Positions 16,728 to 28,049 of a DNA stretch of 64,000 bases are shown piece after piece. Position 1 is the first letter of the stretch. Every line of letters starts with the position of its first letter. Where the stretch lies: positions 2,976,001-3,040,000 of the forward strand of contig NZ_CP078089.1 in NCBI RefSeq assembly GCF_022701195.1, in the 5' to 3' direction. Under the pieces are notes generated by a model, which saw only the letters and a program-made list of their open reading frames with translations, had not been told where the DNA came from and made no database searches. This DNA is from Allobaculum mucilyticum. Lineage in GTDB: Bacteria > Bacillota_I > Bacilli_A > Erysipelotrichales > Erysipelotrichaceae. The position numbers and the translations under genes are program-made.

Positions 16728-19127
16728 ATGTACGACCATAAATCGATTGAAAAGAAATGGCAGAAGTACTGGGCAGATCACAAGACATTCAAAACGGATA
16801 CTTCGGATTTTTCTAAGCCCAAATACTATGTCCTTGACATGTTCCCCTATCCATCCGGAAACGGACTTCATGTAGGCCATCCGGAAGGCTATACTGCAAC
16901 GGATATTATTGCCCGTAAAAAACGGATGGAAGGCTACAACGTCCTCCATCCAATGGGCTTTGACTCATTCGGTCTTCCTGCTGAACAGTTTGCGATCCAG
17001 ACCGGACACCATCCTTCTGTTTTTACAAAGAAGAATATTGATCACTTCCGCGAACAGATCCAGGCACTTGGTTTCTCCTATGACTGGAACCGCGAAATTG
17101 CGACAAGCGATCCGGAATACTACAAGTGGACTCAGTGGATCTTTACAAAACTCTATGAAAAAGGCCTCGCCTATGTTGACGAGATTCCTGTTAACTGGTG
17201 CCCGGAACTGAAATGCGTTCTTGCCAATGAAGAAGTTATTGACGGCAAGAGTGAGCGCGGCGGCTATCCAGTCATCCGCAAACCGATGCGTCAGTGGGTT
17301 CTCCGGATTACAGAATACGCAGACCGTCTGCTTGAAGATCTCGAACTCGTCGACTGGCCGGCTTCCACAAAAGAAATGCAGAAAAACTGGATCGGCAAAT
17401 CGACTGGTGCCAATGTCGTTTTCGATATCGATGGACACGATAAACAGTTCACTGTATTTACGACCCGCTGCGACACCCTCTTTGGAGCAACCTACTGCGT
17501 CATGGCTCCGGAACATCCATTTGTAGATGAGATCACAACTCCGGAACAGAAAGAAGCTGTCGAAGCATATAAAAAGGAATGCGCAACCAAATCCGATCTT
17601 CAGAGAACAGATCTGAATAAAGATAAAACGGGTGTATTCACAGGTGCATATGCGATTAACCCGGTAAACGGAAAGAAAATCCCAATCTGGATTTCTGACT
17701 ACGTTCTTGCAAGCTACGGAACAGGTGCCATCATGGCCGTCCCTGCACACGATACCCGTGACTATGAGTTCGCGAAGAAATTCAACCTTCCGATCATTCC
17801 GGTTCTTGAAGGCGGAAACGTTGAAGAAGAAGCCTGGACACAGGATGGACCGCACATCAACTCCGAATGGCTCAACGGCCTTGGCAAACAGGAAGCCATC
17901 GACAAGATGATTGCCTGGCTTGAAGAAAACGGTATCGGCGAAGCGAAAACAACCTACAAACTCCGTGACTGGCTGTTCTCAAGACAGCGTTACTGGGGAG
18001 AGCCGATTCCAATTATTCATATGGAAGACGGAACAGAGCGGACCATTGATATCGATGAACTTCCGCTTGAACTTCCTGCAACAGACAACTTCCAGCCTGC
18101 AGATGACGGACAGTCTCCGCTCGCAAATGTAACGGACTGGGTTAATGTTGAAATTGACGGTGTCAAAGGTACAAGAGAAACCAATACCATGCCGCAGTGG
18201 GCTGGTTCCTGCTGGTACTACATGCGCTATATCGATCCGCATAACGACAAAGCGCTCGCTGATCCAAAACTCCTCGAGCACTGGCTCCCGGTTGATCTCT
18301 ATGTCGGCGGTGCTGAGCATGCGGTTCTCCATCTGCTCTATTCCCGTTTCTGGCACAAAGTGCTCTACGATCTTGGTGTAGTTCCGACAAAAGAACCGTT
18401 CCAGAAACTCTTTCATCAGGGCATGATCCTTGGAAGCAACGGCGAGAAGATGTCCAAGTCCAGAGGCAACGTTGTTAACCCGGATGACATCATCGAAAGC
18501 CATGGTGCCGATGCTCTCCGTGTTTACGAAATGTTCATGGGACCGCTCGAAGCCGGTCTTCCATGGTCCGAAACCGGACTTGACGGAACACGTAAATGGC
18601 TTGAGCGTGTCAACCGTGCATTCACCGGTGCACTTGAAATCACTGATGAAAACGACGGTGCACTTGACAAGATTTACAACCAGACGGTTAAGAAAGTTTC
18701 GAACGATATTGATTCGCTCAACCTCAATACCGCAATCTCGCAGATGATGATCTTCATCAATGATGCTTACAAGAACAAGAAGATCTATCGTCCGTACGCC
18801 CTTGGCTTTGTTAAGATGTTCTCGGCATTTGCACCGCATCTTGGCGAAGAACTCTGGCATGAACTCACAGGTTCCGAGCAGAGCATTGCCTACGAACCAT
18901 GGCCGACTTGGGATGAGTCCAAACTTGTAGAAGCAACCAATACGGTTGTTGTCCAGGTGAACGGCAAAGTCCGCGGCAAATTCGAGGTTCCGGCTGGAAC
19001 TGCAGAAGAAGAACTCAAGAAACAGGCGCTCGATCTTCCGGGCGTGCAGAAGTTCGTCGAAGGCCACGAAATCAAAAAGATCATTGTTGTTAAAGGCAAA
19101 GTCGTTAACATCGTCGTTGCCAAGTAA
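16728..19127 (+). CDS. leuS: leucyl-tRNA synthetase
   Basis: It charges tRNA-Leu with leucine. The class I signature HVGH is at 48-51 in [12 protein letters not shown]. The CP1 editing domain is in the middle, with [12 protein letters not shown] and [20 protein letters not shown]. The KMSKS loop ([10 protein letters not shown]) is near 574-578, with an anticodon-binding helical domain and a C-terminal domain ending [14 protein letters not shown]. Length is 799 residues. The start is ATG 16728 after AAAGGAG; an in-frame ATG at 16710 lies upstream of that ribosome site. It is controlled by the T-box in front and ends at a strong terminator. It is intact, with no frame damage. Confidence 0.98.
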   Translation: MYDHKSIEKKWQKYWADHKTFKTDTSDFSKPKYYVLDMFPYPSGNGLHVGHPEGYTATDIIARKKRMEGYNVLHPMGFDSFGLPAEQFAIQTGHHPSVFTKKNIDHFREQIQALGFSYDWNREIATSDPEYYKWTQWIFTKLYEKGLAYVDEIPVNWCPELKCVLANEEVIDGKSERGGYPVIRKPMRQWVLRITEYADRLLEDLELVDWPASTKEMQKNWIGKSTGANVVFDIDGHDKQFTVFTTRCDTLFGATYCVMAPEHPFVDEITTPEQKEAVEAYKKECATKSDLQRTDLNKDKTGVFTGAYAINPVNGKKIPIWISDYVLASYGTGAIMAVPAHDTRDYEFAKKFNLPIIPVLEGGNVEEEAWTQDGPHINSEWLNGLGKQEAIDKMIAWLEENGIGEAKTTYKLRDWLFSRQRYWGEPIPIIHMEDGTERTIDIDELPLELPATDNFQPADDGQSPLANVTDWVNVEIDGVKGTRETNTMPQWAGSCWYYMRYIDPHNDKALADPKLLEHWLPVDLYVGGAEHAVLHLLYSRFWHKVLYDLGVVPTKEPFQKLFHQGMILGSNGEKMSKSRGNVVNPDDIIESHGADALRVYEMFMGPLEAGLPWSETGLDGTRKWLERVNRAFTGALEITDENDGALDKIYNQTVKKVSNDIDSLNLNTAISQMMIFINDAYKNKKIYRPYALGFVKMFSAFAPHLGEELWHELTGSEQSIAYEPWPTWDESKLVEATNTVVVQVNGKVRGKFEVPAGTAEEELKKQALDLPGVQKFVEGHEIKKIIVVKGKVVNIVVAK

Positions 19128-19189
19128 AGCGGTGATTCCTTGCTGCAGATGATGCAGCAGACCAGAAAATTTACAGAAATTAAGGCGAA

Positions 19190-19222
19190 TGACCTGATGA
19201 AGGTGATTCGCCTTTTCTGTCT
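19190..19222 (+). terminator. leuS terminator
   Basis: AAGGCGAAT pairs with ATTCGCCTT, loop 15 bases, then TTCTG. A second hairpin, TGCTGCA/TGCAGCA, lies at 19141-19160. Confidence 0.8.
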
Positions 19223-19766
19223 GTATGGGCTTTCAGTTTTACTCTGAGCATTAGAGTAGATTATAAAACGTGCGAATAAGACAATATGCAACGCTGATAG
19301 GATTGAATTAGTGTCCGATTGACCTGTTTAGAACAGGGATAATCCGCTGATTCCGTCCTGTTCCAGGCAAAATCAGCAGAACATTCACTTTGCGACAGGA
19401 TGGCTGAAGACATCAGGAGATGCCTGAGCGAGTGAAAGACAGCTGCGAGGATTTTCTGATCATACAGTCTTCAGACTTCCCGAATCCTTTTCTGGCTGTC
19501 CGATTTTAAGCTTTTCTTCATCCGGCAGCACTTTTCTGCGCAGAGAACCATCCGAAGAATCCGGTTTTTGAACAGGAAAATGTTCAGAAACCTTTTTGTG
19601 CGTTTAAAACGGAAAGATAGATCGATGGTTCTACCAGACAGAGATCAAGAATGAAAATCGTTCAGCCTCCAGCTGCACTGGGCTGCTCCGGTAAAGTTCT
19701 GGCGGAAGTACGAAGCAGAAGATCAGAAGAATCAGAGTTTCATGAAGGAAAGGTGAGATACAGACC
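19219..19766. other. 548-base intergenic region
   Basis: I see no supported gene, RNA or repeat here. All frames are broken. It should contain the promoter of the anchor-A surface protein, but no clear -35/-10 pair stands out. Confidence 0.4.
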
Positions 19767-22700
19767 ATGAAAAAGAATCATTGCGTCATGAAGAGTATTA
19801 CCGCCACGCTTCTGGCTCCATCGCTGTTTTAGGCTTCTCTTCGTCCGTGTACGCAAAGGACAGTCCAGAAAGCCAGAATCAGAAAGAGCAGACTGCTTTT
19901 CATACGCCAGTTGAAAAACCGGATCAGGATCCCAATAAACAGGGACAGACTGATTCAGACCGTGCTGACAGGCTGGCATCAGACAGCGAAAACTACCTGA
20001 AAGCACAGAAAACGCCGGTAGAAACAGACGATAAAGAAGAGGTTCCGGATTCAGCAAATGAAGCGGAAGATCTTCAGTCTGAGTCTTCTAAGACAGAAGA
20101 GAATCAGACCAGCAGTCTGAATGCGGACATTTCTCTTGAACCGGCAGATGATTCCAAAACGGTTCATAAGGGATCCGCAGACTACACACCTGATGGCGTT
20201 CCAACAGAAGCGAAAAAGGGCGAAGACGGAAATTACGCCTGGGTTGAAGAAGGGCAGGGCGAGACATACAGCGAAGAAATCGATGAGCCGGATGTCTCAG
20301 ATCTCAAACCTGTAACCCTTACGGAAGATCTCAAAAATCCAGATGGAAAAGTTATCGGCAGACGCATCACGGATCGCTATACGCTCCCTGATGGATCCGT
20401 CTATACCGATGTTCGGAATGAATACTTCTGCTTTGATGAGAATGGAAACCGGATTGAAGATGCCGTTGTTGATGATGAGCAGACATCCGTAAGTTCGGTA
20501 ACGAAGGTAACCAATACGGATACGGCCATTCAGCATACCGTAACGCCAGGACACATCGAAGTGCAGATGGATACAGATGCCAAAGAGCTTGATGAAAATG
20601 GCAATCCGAGCGAACCTTCTCATCCGCTTCCTTCCGTAACCGGAGCAGTCGTCACAGTTACCCGTAATAATGCCGATGATCCATATTCAGCAAATATCAC
20701 TCTGAAACTTGCCGGACTTGCTCAGGCAGACGGCGTAAAGGTTATAGTCACTGCACCTGATGGTTCACAGCAGACCGCAGAACTGAAAGAAATCAAAGCC
20801 GATGATCAGACTGTCTACACTCTGTCTGGTATCCGTGTCGGAAATCTTGCCGGCAGCGAAGATGAAACAGTCCGCATTACGTTGACGGGAAAACAGGTTT
20901 ATGAGCTCACGAAAAATACTCCGCATCCTGGTACTGGTCAGAATGGTGACGTACTTCCTGGACAGAGCTGGGAAGCCCGTTTCCGCTCCAGTGACGGACT
21001 GAGCGGACTTGGAGATGCAGGCAACTTCTTTGCTTTCTCGAAAACCTTCCGCTGGAACTGCCATGCCAACGGCAGCGTTGCAATCGGTGAAATGGATACC
21101 AGTACGCCGTATATCGGTATCGGCAGTGATAAGTCGCCAGCCGGTACTGACGAGCTGGACTACTCCAATAAGGACCTCTGCTATATCGGATCGTTTAAAG
21201 GCAATGGTTCCTTTGCGGTGAACAACACGAACTCCTATCTGATCCTTGGCGATCAGGATCTTGAAATCCATCAGAATCCGGATCCAGGACAGAGAGATCT
21301 GTATACAGTGGTCAAAAAAGATACAGACGGTAACATCATTCAGACTGTTCAGAAAATGCAGGGAAACATCAAAGGCGTTCAGATCGCTCAGAACCCGATT
21401 GATTCTGAATATGCACTCGACCGTCTTGTCGACTATGCAGATCACCTGCAGAGCCATACCCAGCATGACCGGGCAGAAAGCGAAGAAGAGAAGAAGGACC
21501 GCCAGCAAGTTCTGGATCAGATTGCAAAGGCTGCCGTTCAGGATACGCAGGGCAACAAGGACATCCGTATTGACTGCAGCAGACTTCCAGTCAGTGAAGA
21601 CGGTACATATCTTGCCAATATCCGCATTGAAGACCTGCAGGCTCTGAATCATGATCAATTCATCCATCTTGATCATATGGACGGCAAGAAAGGTCTGGTC
21701 AACGTCATCGGCCCGATCCAAATGAGCAGAACTACCATATTAAAGCCAATATCCGCCCTGACGGAACTTCACAGGCATTCAATCCGAAGAATGCCAATGT
21801 GTTCTTCAACTTCGGCTCCTATGAGGGAAAACTCGATTTTGAGAGTACCTGGTATGGATCTGTACTTGCTTCAAAAGCAGCCTTCCAGATTCATAACGGC
21901 GAGTTCAACGGAAAGATCATCGCCAGTGAGATCCTTGGCGGAAACAACGAGCAGCATGACAACGGTGAAAACTGGAATCCGAACGGCTTTATCAGACCAG
22001 AAAGCGATACAACGGAAGAAACCAGTTTCCAGATGGATATTCAGATGAAGCTGAAAGTTGAAGAAGCCCGTCACCAGAAAGACACTTTCAAAAGCAATCC
22101 GCATTCAGAGATCTTCAGAAATTCGGACTACTTCTTTGTCCCGAAACCCGATAACCCAGTGATTCCAACACCGATTGAACCATCCGATCCAACGCAGCCG
22201 ACCAAACCGGATGGACCGGATACTCCAGAAGTACCTGACATACCGGAAGACCCGGATATTCCAGAAGGCCCCGATACCCCAGATCATCCTGATGTTCCTG
22301 AAAACCCGGATGTCCCCGATACCCCGGATACTCCTGAAACACCTGATAATCCTGACACTCCAGATACCCCCGACACTCCTGAAGAAAAACCAGAAACCCC
22401 TGATGATAAACCGGATATCCCTGAAAAGCCGGACCACAAAGACCCAATCGAAACAGATGACACCAAAGATCCAGATCCGGAAGATCCGGATTCGAAAATT
22501 CCGGAAGCTCCGGATATGACTGAAAAGAATCACCCGAACCGTCCGGATGATAAAGATCCAGTTGAAACGGATGATGCAAGGGATCCTGAGAAAAAGAATC
22601 CGACAAACGTCAGTACTGCAAAACCGTCTAAGACTGTTTCGAATATCAGTACTGAAGCACCAGGCGAATCAGCCAGAAGAGCAGAACCCCGTATACGGCT

Positions 22701-22796
22701 GTTTTAACCGATGCAGGCTTCTATGCAGGACTTATGTCCGTTTCCGCAATGAGCCTTAATGCAATCTCCGCTTATTTAGCAAGAAAGAAACAGTAA
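19767..22796 (+). pseudogene. choice-of-anchor A surface protein with Pro-Asp-rich stalk, frameshifted
   Basis: ATG 19767 starts a signal peptide (MKKNHCVMKSITATLLAPSL) with a cleavage-type VYA site. An acidic, low-complexity region follows. The domain marked by GNFFAFSKTFRWNCHANGSVAIGEM and, later, YGSVLASKAAFQIHNGEFNGKIIA is the hallmark of choice-of-anchor A proteins. A stalk of PDTP/PDxPE tripeptide-type repeats (22150-22450) leads to a C-terminal hydrophobic segment and an ARKKQ tail, typical of wall-anchored proteins, though no clear LPxTG is visible. Single missing bases explain three frame breaks: TTTT 19827-19830, AAA 21720-21722, CCCC 22687-22690. If repaired it is one protein of about 1000 residues. 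Likely an adhesin or wall protein. Confidence 0.75.
22150..22450 (+). repeat. Pro-Asp-Thr stalk repeats
   Basis: Degenerate 9-base units encode PDTP, PDIPE, PDVPE and similar triplets, about 30 units. They form an extended wall-spanning stalk of the anchor-A protein. Confidence 0.8.
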
Positions 22797-22883
22797 GACC
22801 GGATTCACCATAGATTTTCCACGCAATAATAATTGAAATTCAGAACACTGCATGTTGACCATGAACCACTGACTGGTCAGTAA

Positions 22884-22942
22884 AGCGGCCCCCCCATAAA
22901 CAGGACGTTCACGAAGAGTGAAGTTCTCTATGGGGGCCTTTC
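22884..22942 (+). terminator. terminator after the anchor-A gene
   Basis: GGCCCCCCCATA pairs with TATGGGGGCC across a 31-base loop that holds a weak inner GTTCAC/GTGAAG pairing, then TTTCTGTTTG. The 390 bases from here to 23329 show no gene. Confidence 0.7.
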
Positions 22943-23329
22943 TGTTTGTTCGATGCAAGGATCCGGCACGGATGAAGAATTCAGCATCTGAATTCGGATT
23001 GTGATGATGCAAAGCAGAGAAAAAGATTACATTCTGAAATAGGAACGCCGATGATGCAACAAAAAAACAGTTTTAACTAGTGACAAATACAGGATTAATA
23101 TAATCTGATATAGAAAGTTCCTGATCAAAACAGTTAGTTTTCCGCATCAGAGAAATGACGAATGACAATGACAGGCTCAGACCAGCATGCTGCGGGTTTA
23201 GAACTTGTGGCATTCCATGTTATCTGACAGTGCAGAAGGAAAGCAGGGCTGGCTGACTGCGATCAGGATCAGGCCGTTTTAACAGGACTGAAACGATTTA
23301 ACAATGAATGAGAGAAAGCAGGGAAAACT

Positions 23330-24127
23330 ATGATTGGTGCAATTGTTGGAGATATTGCCGGTTCCAGATTTGAGTTTAATAACCATCGGTCCAAAGATTT
23401 CGAGCTGCTGTCAGAGCAGTGCTTCTTTACAGATGATTCCATTATGTCACTTGCGGTGTGCGATGCGCTGCTTCGGTGCCAGCCGGAGTTTTACAATCTT
23501 GGCGAACAGACAGTTCGCTCAATGCAGACAATCGGGCGGCCTTATCCGGACAGCGGCTATGGCGGATCCTTTTACTTCTGGATGTATTCCGATCAGCCAA
23601 AGCCTTACAACAGTTTTGGAAACGGAGCGGCTATGCGTGTGAGCGCCTGCGGTTATGCAGCTAGATCCATTGAAGAGGCCAAAGGCCTTTCAAGAACTGT
23701 AACGGAAGTCACTCATAATCACCCGGAAGGCATCAAAGGTGCTGAAGCAACAGCTGTTGCAGTGTATATGGCCCGGACCGGAAGAAGCATGAAAGATATT
23801 CGGGATTACGTCACTAAGAATTATTATCCGATCCATTTCACGCTCGACTCGATCCGCGGTACGTATGAGTTTAATGAAACCTGTCAGGACACCGTCCCTC
23901 AGGCATTTGAGGCATTCTTTGAATCTCGAAATTTTGAGGACGCGATCCGTAATGCGATTTCTATTGGCGGAGACAGTGACACGCTCGCCGCAATTACCGG
24001 TGCGGTAGCTGAAGCCTATTATGGTGTTCCACTCTGGATTCGTCAGCGCGCGATGAGCTATCTTGATCAGCGTCTGCTGAATATTCTCACGTATTTTGAA
24101 AATCTCTATCCGCCAAAAATTGCATAG
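23330..24127 (+). CDS. ADP-ribosylglycohydrolase family protein (DraG/ARH-like)
   Basis: A 265-residue hydrolase that should remove ADP-ribose from a protein or small-molecule acceptor, with two Mg2+ ions. Metal-binding motifs are GDIAGSRFE at the N-terminus, FTDDS (about 33-37) and SIGGDSDTLAA near 215. The fold is all-helical and of normal length. No ADP-ribosyltransferase gene lies next to it. It stands alone: a strong terminator follows at 24209, and IS and pseudogene territory surrounds it. The target is unknown. A NADAR-family protein at 50195 is the only other ADP-ribose enzyme in the window. Confidence 0.9.
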   Translation: MIGAIVGDIAGSRFEFNNHRSKDFELLSEQCFFTDDSIMSLAVCDALLRCQPEFYNLGEQTVRSMQTIGRPYPDSGYGGSFYFWMYSDQPKPYNSFGNGAAMRVSACGYAARSIEEAKGLSRTVTEVTHNHPEGIKGAEATAVAVYMARTGRSMKDIRDYVTKNYYPIHFTLDSIRGTYEFNETCQDTVPQAFEAFFESRNFEDAIRNAISIGGDSDTLAAITGAVAEAYYGVPLWIRQRAMSYLDQRLLNILTYFENLYPPKIA

Positions 24128-24208
24128 AAAGTTTTCCGGGATGCTCTGAAATCCTGGAATATGCTGGTGATTTCTCCATTGAGCAGTCAGGGAGATATTA
24201 ATGGATCA

Positions 24209-24249
24209 AAAATAGGGCTCAGCTCCTGCATGGGGCTGAGCCCTATTTA
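24209..24249 (+). terminator. intrinsic terminator after the glycohydrolase gene
   Basis: AAATAGGGCTCAGC pairs perfectly with GCTGAGCCCTATTT; bidirectional in appearance. Confidence 0.8.
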
Positions 24250-24447
24250 CTTAGAAGTCCAGGTCACTGACAGACCGGACTGTTCACTGTTAACTGTCTT
24301 GAAAGTTGAGACAGTCTGACTGGTAGCTGGTGACTTCACTGCCGCTTTGGCTTGTTAACATAGGGTCCTGAATCCCTCAGATTAATATGGAAGAAATGAG
24401 GAATCAGAGTCACTGAGCTTGAATAGAAGCTCGAATGGAGAAGAACA

Positions 24448-25117
24448 ATGCAGAAGAATTCAGAATCTCTGGCGTGGATGGAAAAACGCCATTCTGTGCG
24501 TTGCTATGATGGAAAACCGCTCTCTGAACAGAATCAGCAGATTCTCAAAAGTGGATCGATCAGGTCAACCATGAAAGTTCCCAGCATTTTCAGCTGGCCG
24601 TCAATGAACCAAAAGCATTTTCCGGATTAATGGCCAGACTTGGCGGATATGGCCGCTTTAACGGCGTGGTCAATTACATCGGGTTAATCGGCGACAATGA
24701 AGAGAGACTTGGCTATTATGGCGAACAGCTCGTAGAAAAATGCACCGAGCTAGGGCTGAAAACATGCTGGGTCGGTCTCAACTACAACAAGATCAAAGGC
24801 GTATTTACGATCCCCGCAGGAAGCAACTGATGGGCGTCAGTGCGGTCGGAACCTCCGATCAGAATGGGGTTCCCCATAAAATGAGAACCATCATCGAACT
24901 CAGTCCAGATGCAGATCAGGCTCCGGAATGGTTCCGTGAAGGTGTTAAAGGAGCCATCCTGGCACCTTCTGCAGTGAATCAGCAGAAATACCGGTTCTAC
25001 TGGAATAACGGAAAACCGGAAGCGACGAAAGGAATGGGATTCTATACCGATATGGATCTTGGCATTGCCAAATATCATTTCAATCAGGCAGCCGGCCGTC
25101 CGGTATTTTCTGTCTGA
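24448..25117 (+). pseudogene. nitroreductase family protein, two frameshifts
   Basis: The frame starts at ATG 24448 with LAWMEKRHSVRCYDGKPLS, the FMN-binding N-terminus of nitroreductases (RRSVRxF type). It continues in two other frames with FNGVVNYIGLIG, YYGEQLVEKCTELGLKTCWVGL and VPHKMRTIIELS, and ends GIAKYHFNQAAG. Single missing A residues at 24547-24550 and 24825-24826 would restore one protein of about 223 residues (TM1586-like group). An oxidoreductase role is likely if repaired; as written it is broken. There is no ribosome site better than GGAGAAGAAC before the ATG. Confidence 0.8.
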
Positions 25118-25135
25118 TTTGCGCCCATAGATAAA

Positions 25136-25174
25136 GCAAAAGCAGAGAGCACGTGCAACCCTCTGCTTTTACTT
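25136..25174 (+). terminator. terminator after the nitroreductase
   Basis: AAAAGCAGAG pairs with CTCTGCTTTT across a 13-base loop. Confidence 0.7.
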
Positions 25175-25215
25175 TAAGTCTATATCTGTCTGGCAGTTCA
25201 CAGCTGAATTGAGCT

Positions 25216-25373
25216 TATTTGAAGTACCAGGTATCTCATCCGATGGTGTCTTCTACTTCATCTGTCTGCATATCGACAGTGACAGAGATCGAATTGTTGT
25301 CCGGATAATCATCCGGATGAAAGCGGCAGAGTATTGGATGAGTGCGATCCGATTTAAACCCCTGATACGAATT
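25216..25373 (-). pseudogene. possible 3' remnant of a minus-strand gene
   Basis: One minus-strand frame reads protein-like for about 45 codons (including HPDDYPDNNSISVTVDMQTD) to TGA at about 25231, then six codons (DTWYFK) to TAA. There is no start codon with a ribosome site. It may be a decayed C-terminus of a secreted protein. Low confidence. The rest of 25118-25523 holds only terminators. Confidence 0.25.
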
Positions 25374-25412
25374 GAGGGACCCCGATAGCGGAGTCCCTCT
25401 GTGTTTTCATCT
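25374..25412 (+). terminator. hairpin terminator
   Basis: GAGGGAC pairs with GTCCCTC, followed by TGTGTTTTC. It may also mark the end of the minus-strand gene at 25524 when read from the other side. Confidence 0.55.
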
Positions 25413-25523
25413 GATCTGGTTTCTGTTTATTCTGCCGGACTGTCTTCCAGATCACCGGTCTGAAGAAAGTCAGATATTTAAAACTGAGCTTGTCGAGGCG
25501 GCTTTGCCGCCATTGCAAGGATA

Positions 25524-25880
25524 TCAGGATTTACTGAGGGGCGAAGTGTTCTTGCCGCTGAACCACAGATTCCATATGCCGAGTAAAACAAAGGCGGCAC
25601 AGCAGATCTGAGCATACGGATAATAGTCGCTGAATCGGATCTGTGTAAGCAGCAGGACGGCTCCGACAATCAAAAGAATCCATTTTGCGGCTGCACTCAG
25701 CCGAATGTTCAGGTTTGGAAGCAGTCTTCGAATGACAAGCGCGATTAAAGCATATAGAAAGCATAAAGCGGAAAAATAGTACTGTCTGATGACAAACATC
25801 AGAACAAGGAGCAGCCAAAGAGCAATAAGAACAGGAAATCCAGCCGGATTGGAACGTCGGTTTTGCTGATTGGTATTCAT
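25524..25880 (-). CDS. small membrane protein of unknown function
   Basis: A 118-residue protein with three or four hydrophobic segments (about 14-30, 34-51, 63-79 and 87-106), and polar ends of about 12 residues. ATG 25880 follows AGGAGGACAACTTCG, a strong ribosome site. I recognise no family. The IS1182 copy 2 lies 65 bases upstream, probably between the gene and its original promoter. Confidence 0.65.
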   Translation of the reverse strand: MNTNQQNRRSNPAGFPVLIALWLLLVLMFVIRQYYFSALCFLYALIALVIRRLLPNLNIRLSAAAKWILLIVGAVLLLTQIRFSDYYPYAQICCAAFVLLGIWNLWFSGKNTSPLSKS

Positions 25881-25944
25881 CGAAGTTGTCCTCCTTTTCT
25901 GTCTTTGCTTCTGAAAAACATCCTCTTGTTAATTTAATTATATA

Positions 25945-27840
25945 GATGCGTCAGACAAAATACCCAATTTTGCTGACGGCAGATTTGGTGTTCATCAATA
26001 GTGAACACAAACAAAAGCTAAATTGAGTTCAATATGTGAAATTGGGGCATATTTCACATACATAGCTTGAATCAGCGAAGATACAAGAAGATCCAATGCC
26101 TGTTTGGCATCTTCTTGTGCGTATTTCAGCACTCGTCTTACGTTTATTGCCGTAATAGCTAACGTATATCCGAATTTTTGCGCACTAACCCCTGAACGGA
26201 AGGGTATCAATTTTTGATTCCTTCTTAGCTGGTTTGGGATAGCTTCAACACCGTTTCTGAACCGGTAATTGGCAATTGCCTCTTCACTTTTCATGGTCCG
26301 CTGAAGGTGTGCTCTTTGGATCTTCTTCTGGGAAATGGTTCCAGATCTGACTCTTTGTGATTTTTCATCGGGCATCGGCCAGTTGCAGCGAATGGGCAAT
26401 CTTTACAGGTTGTTTCTTTGTGGAATGAGATATTCCAGGAATCGGTTTTCTCGTAGTAGGTTACTCGATCTGCAGTCTTTCCGTTTGGGCAGGTTACCGT
26501 TTTTGTTTCTTCATCGATTTCGAAATCAGCAGTCAAATCGGGTGTTTCTTTACCCGTCATAGCAGTTCCTACAAGTTGAATTCCGTGTTCAGCTGCTTCA
26601 TTGATGTTATCCACGCTGATGTAGGCTCCGTCGGCAACCAAAGTTGTTTCGTCTCCTTCTTCAGCCATCTTCTGAATTTCATCTTTGGCGAACTTGGAAT
26701 CGCTGTAGATATTGGGCTGGAAATCAAATGAGTCGATGATCTTTCGGTTGGTATCGAGGTCGACTGTTTCAGCGAAATTGCCAACGTATCCCTGGTGATT
26801 TTCACCGGCCTTCTTACGGAAAGTCGATTCCGGCTCAACTGGATTGTTCAGGACAGTCGAGTTCAGCTCTTTCCGTCACGAACGGAATGAAAAGAGCCAT
26901 CGGTGTTTGTGTTGACCTGCTCGGAAACAAAGCGGATGAGCATCTGTGCTTCTTCACAGTCATTCAGCGTGCCTGGAATCAGATCACGAACGGCACAGGC
27001 ATCCTGAAAAGCGGTCTGCAGTTTAGCCGCAGCCGGAGTATGGGAGTGATAAGTAACCTTATTCTCATCGAAGTCCTCGATATAGTGTTGAAGATTCTCG
27101 GGGATTGCGATTTTGTTTTCATCCAAAACCATGAGCATGTTTTTAATGACCACATGCGCCAGCTGCAGTCTTGAAAGCTTTCTGGCGCCGTTATCGACCA
27201 TGATGGAGTCCATTCTCCGCTTGAGATTGGTGCCAAGATAGGCGTCTTTAAGAGACTTGGCCAGTTTTTCGGCAAATTCATGGAGAAGATCGATGCCAGT
27301 CTGCTGCATATAAAAGGCATTGGCAGCACGAAAGCGGTTAAGCGTTCTCTGGTTTACCGGCTGATGTTCAAAGGACGTTGTTCCAAGAGCGAACTGATAC
27401 TCCAGAGAAAAGGTAACGCTTCTCCAGTTCTTCGTCTGTCAGAGTAAACAGATCTTTCAAAACAAGCATAGCTAAAACGAGGTATGTAGGAGTTGAAGGT
27501 CTGGTGTTGGTGTTCTTTGAGTAAAGAGGCTCAAAAATCGATTCAAGTTTAACCAGCTCAGGAATAATGACACGGTGAAATAGCCCGGCCAGCCGGATTC
27601 AAGCATTCTGAGCTTTCGATCAGAAAGTGAGTAGGTTAGATCGAAGAGATTCATCTGAATGGGTTTGAACTTGGACTGCGACATAAGAAACACCACCGAA
27701 ATATTCAATTATATTATACTACTAATATTAATTTAATCAAGATTAATTTTGATTAATTGTAGCATTATTTTTGAAAAATTCGGATCAGTCCAAGATTTAT
27801 GAACACACTTCAGCTATTTGTTACTTTTGTCGGGCGCATC
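25945..27840 (-). mobile_element. IS1182-type element, copy 2 (1896 bp, damaged)
   Basis: It has the same terminal inverted repeats as copy 3 (GATGCGTCAGACAAAA and GATGCGCCCGACAAAA read inward). It is 7 bp shorter than copy 3 because of several one-base changes in single-base runs. Flanks TTATATA (25938-25944) and TTATTTG (27841-27847) agree at only 5 of 7 positions, unlike the perfect 7-bp duplication of copy 3. Confidence 0.9.
25995..27684 (-). pseudogene. IS1182 transposase, copy 2, multiple frameshifts
   Basis: Compared with the intact gene at 50868-52565, bases are missing in runs near 26195-26215 (three sites), 26360, 26866, 27422 (two bases) and 27573. Outside the indels the coding sequence is almost identical, so ordinary base substitutions have not accumulated. 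The gene is read as at least four fragments and should be inactive if the sequence is correct. It could still be moved by the other copies. Confidence 0.85.
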
Positions 27841-28049
27841 TTATTTGAGAAGAGAAGGGGACAAACTGGCATTAGACCAGTCGCTTTTGCTGGCGATGAG
27901 CGTTTTGCTTACACACCGGCATTTTTCTTTACCGCCGGAAAAGATCATTTCTGCATCCTGATAAAATGGAGATAGAAATGAATTGCCGTAGTACAGGATT
28001 GTAACTGTGCGTCATCCTTACTGCAGCCAGTCAAAGAGGAGAAGAAAGC

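Noticed and set aside
22105-22606. Long minus-strand and alternative-frame ORFs over the Pro-Asp stalk
   Set aside because: They are shadows of the repetitive stalk sequence.
23330-24127. DarTG-like or other ADP-ribosylation toxin-antitoxin pair
   Set aside because: No ADP-ribosyltransferase or macrodomain partner lies beside the glycohydrolase; the neighbours are a damaged surface gene and a nitroreductase remnant.
2143-25240. TGA read as a sense codon (Mycoplasma-type code)
   Set aside because: Four in-frame TGA codons hinted at this. But TGA ends thiM, thiD, sdaA, the GNAT and adenylation genes with normal coupling overlaps, and all Trp positions in conserved genes use TGG. The standard bacterial code fits.
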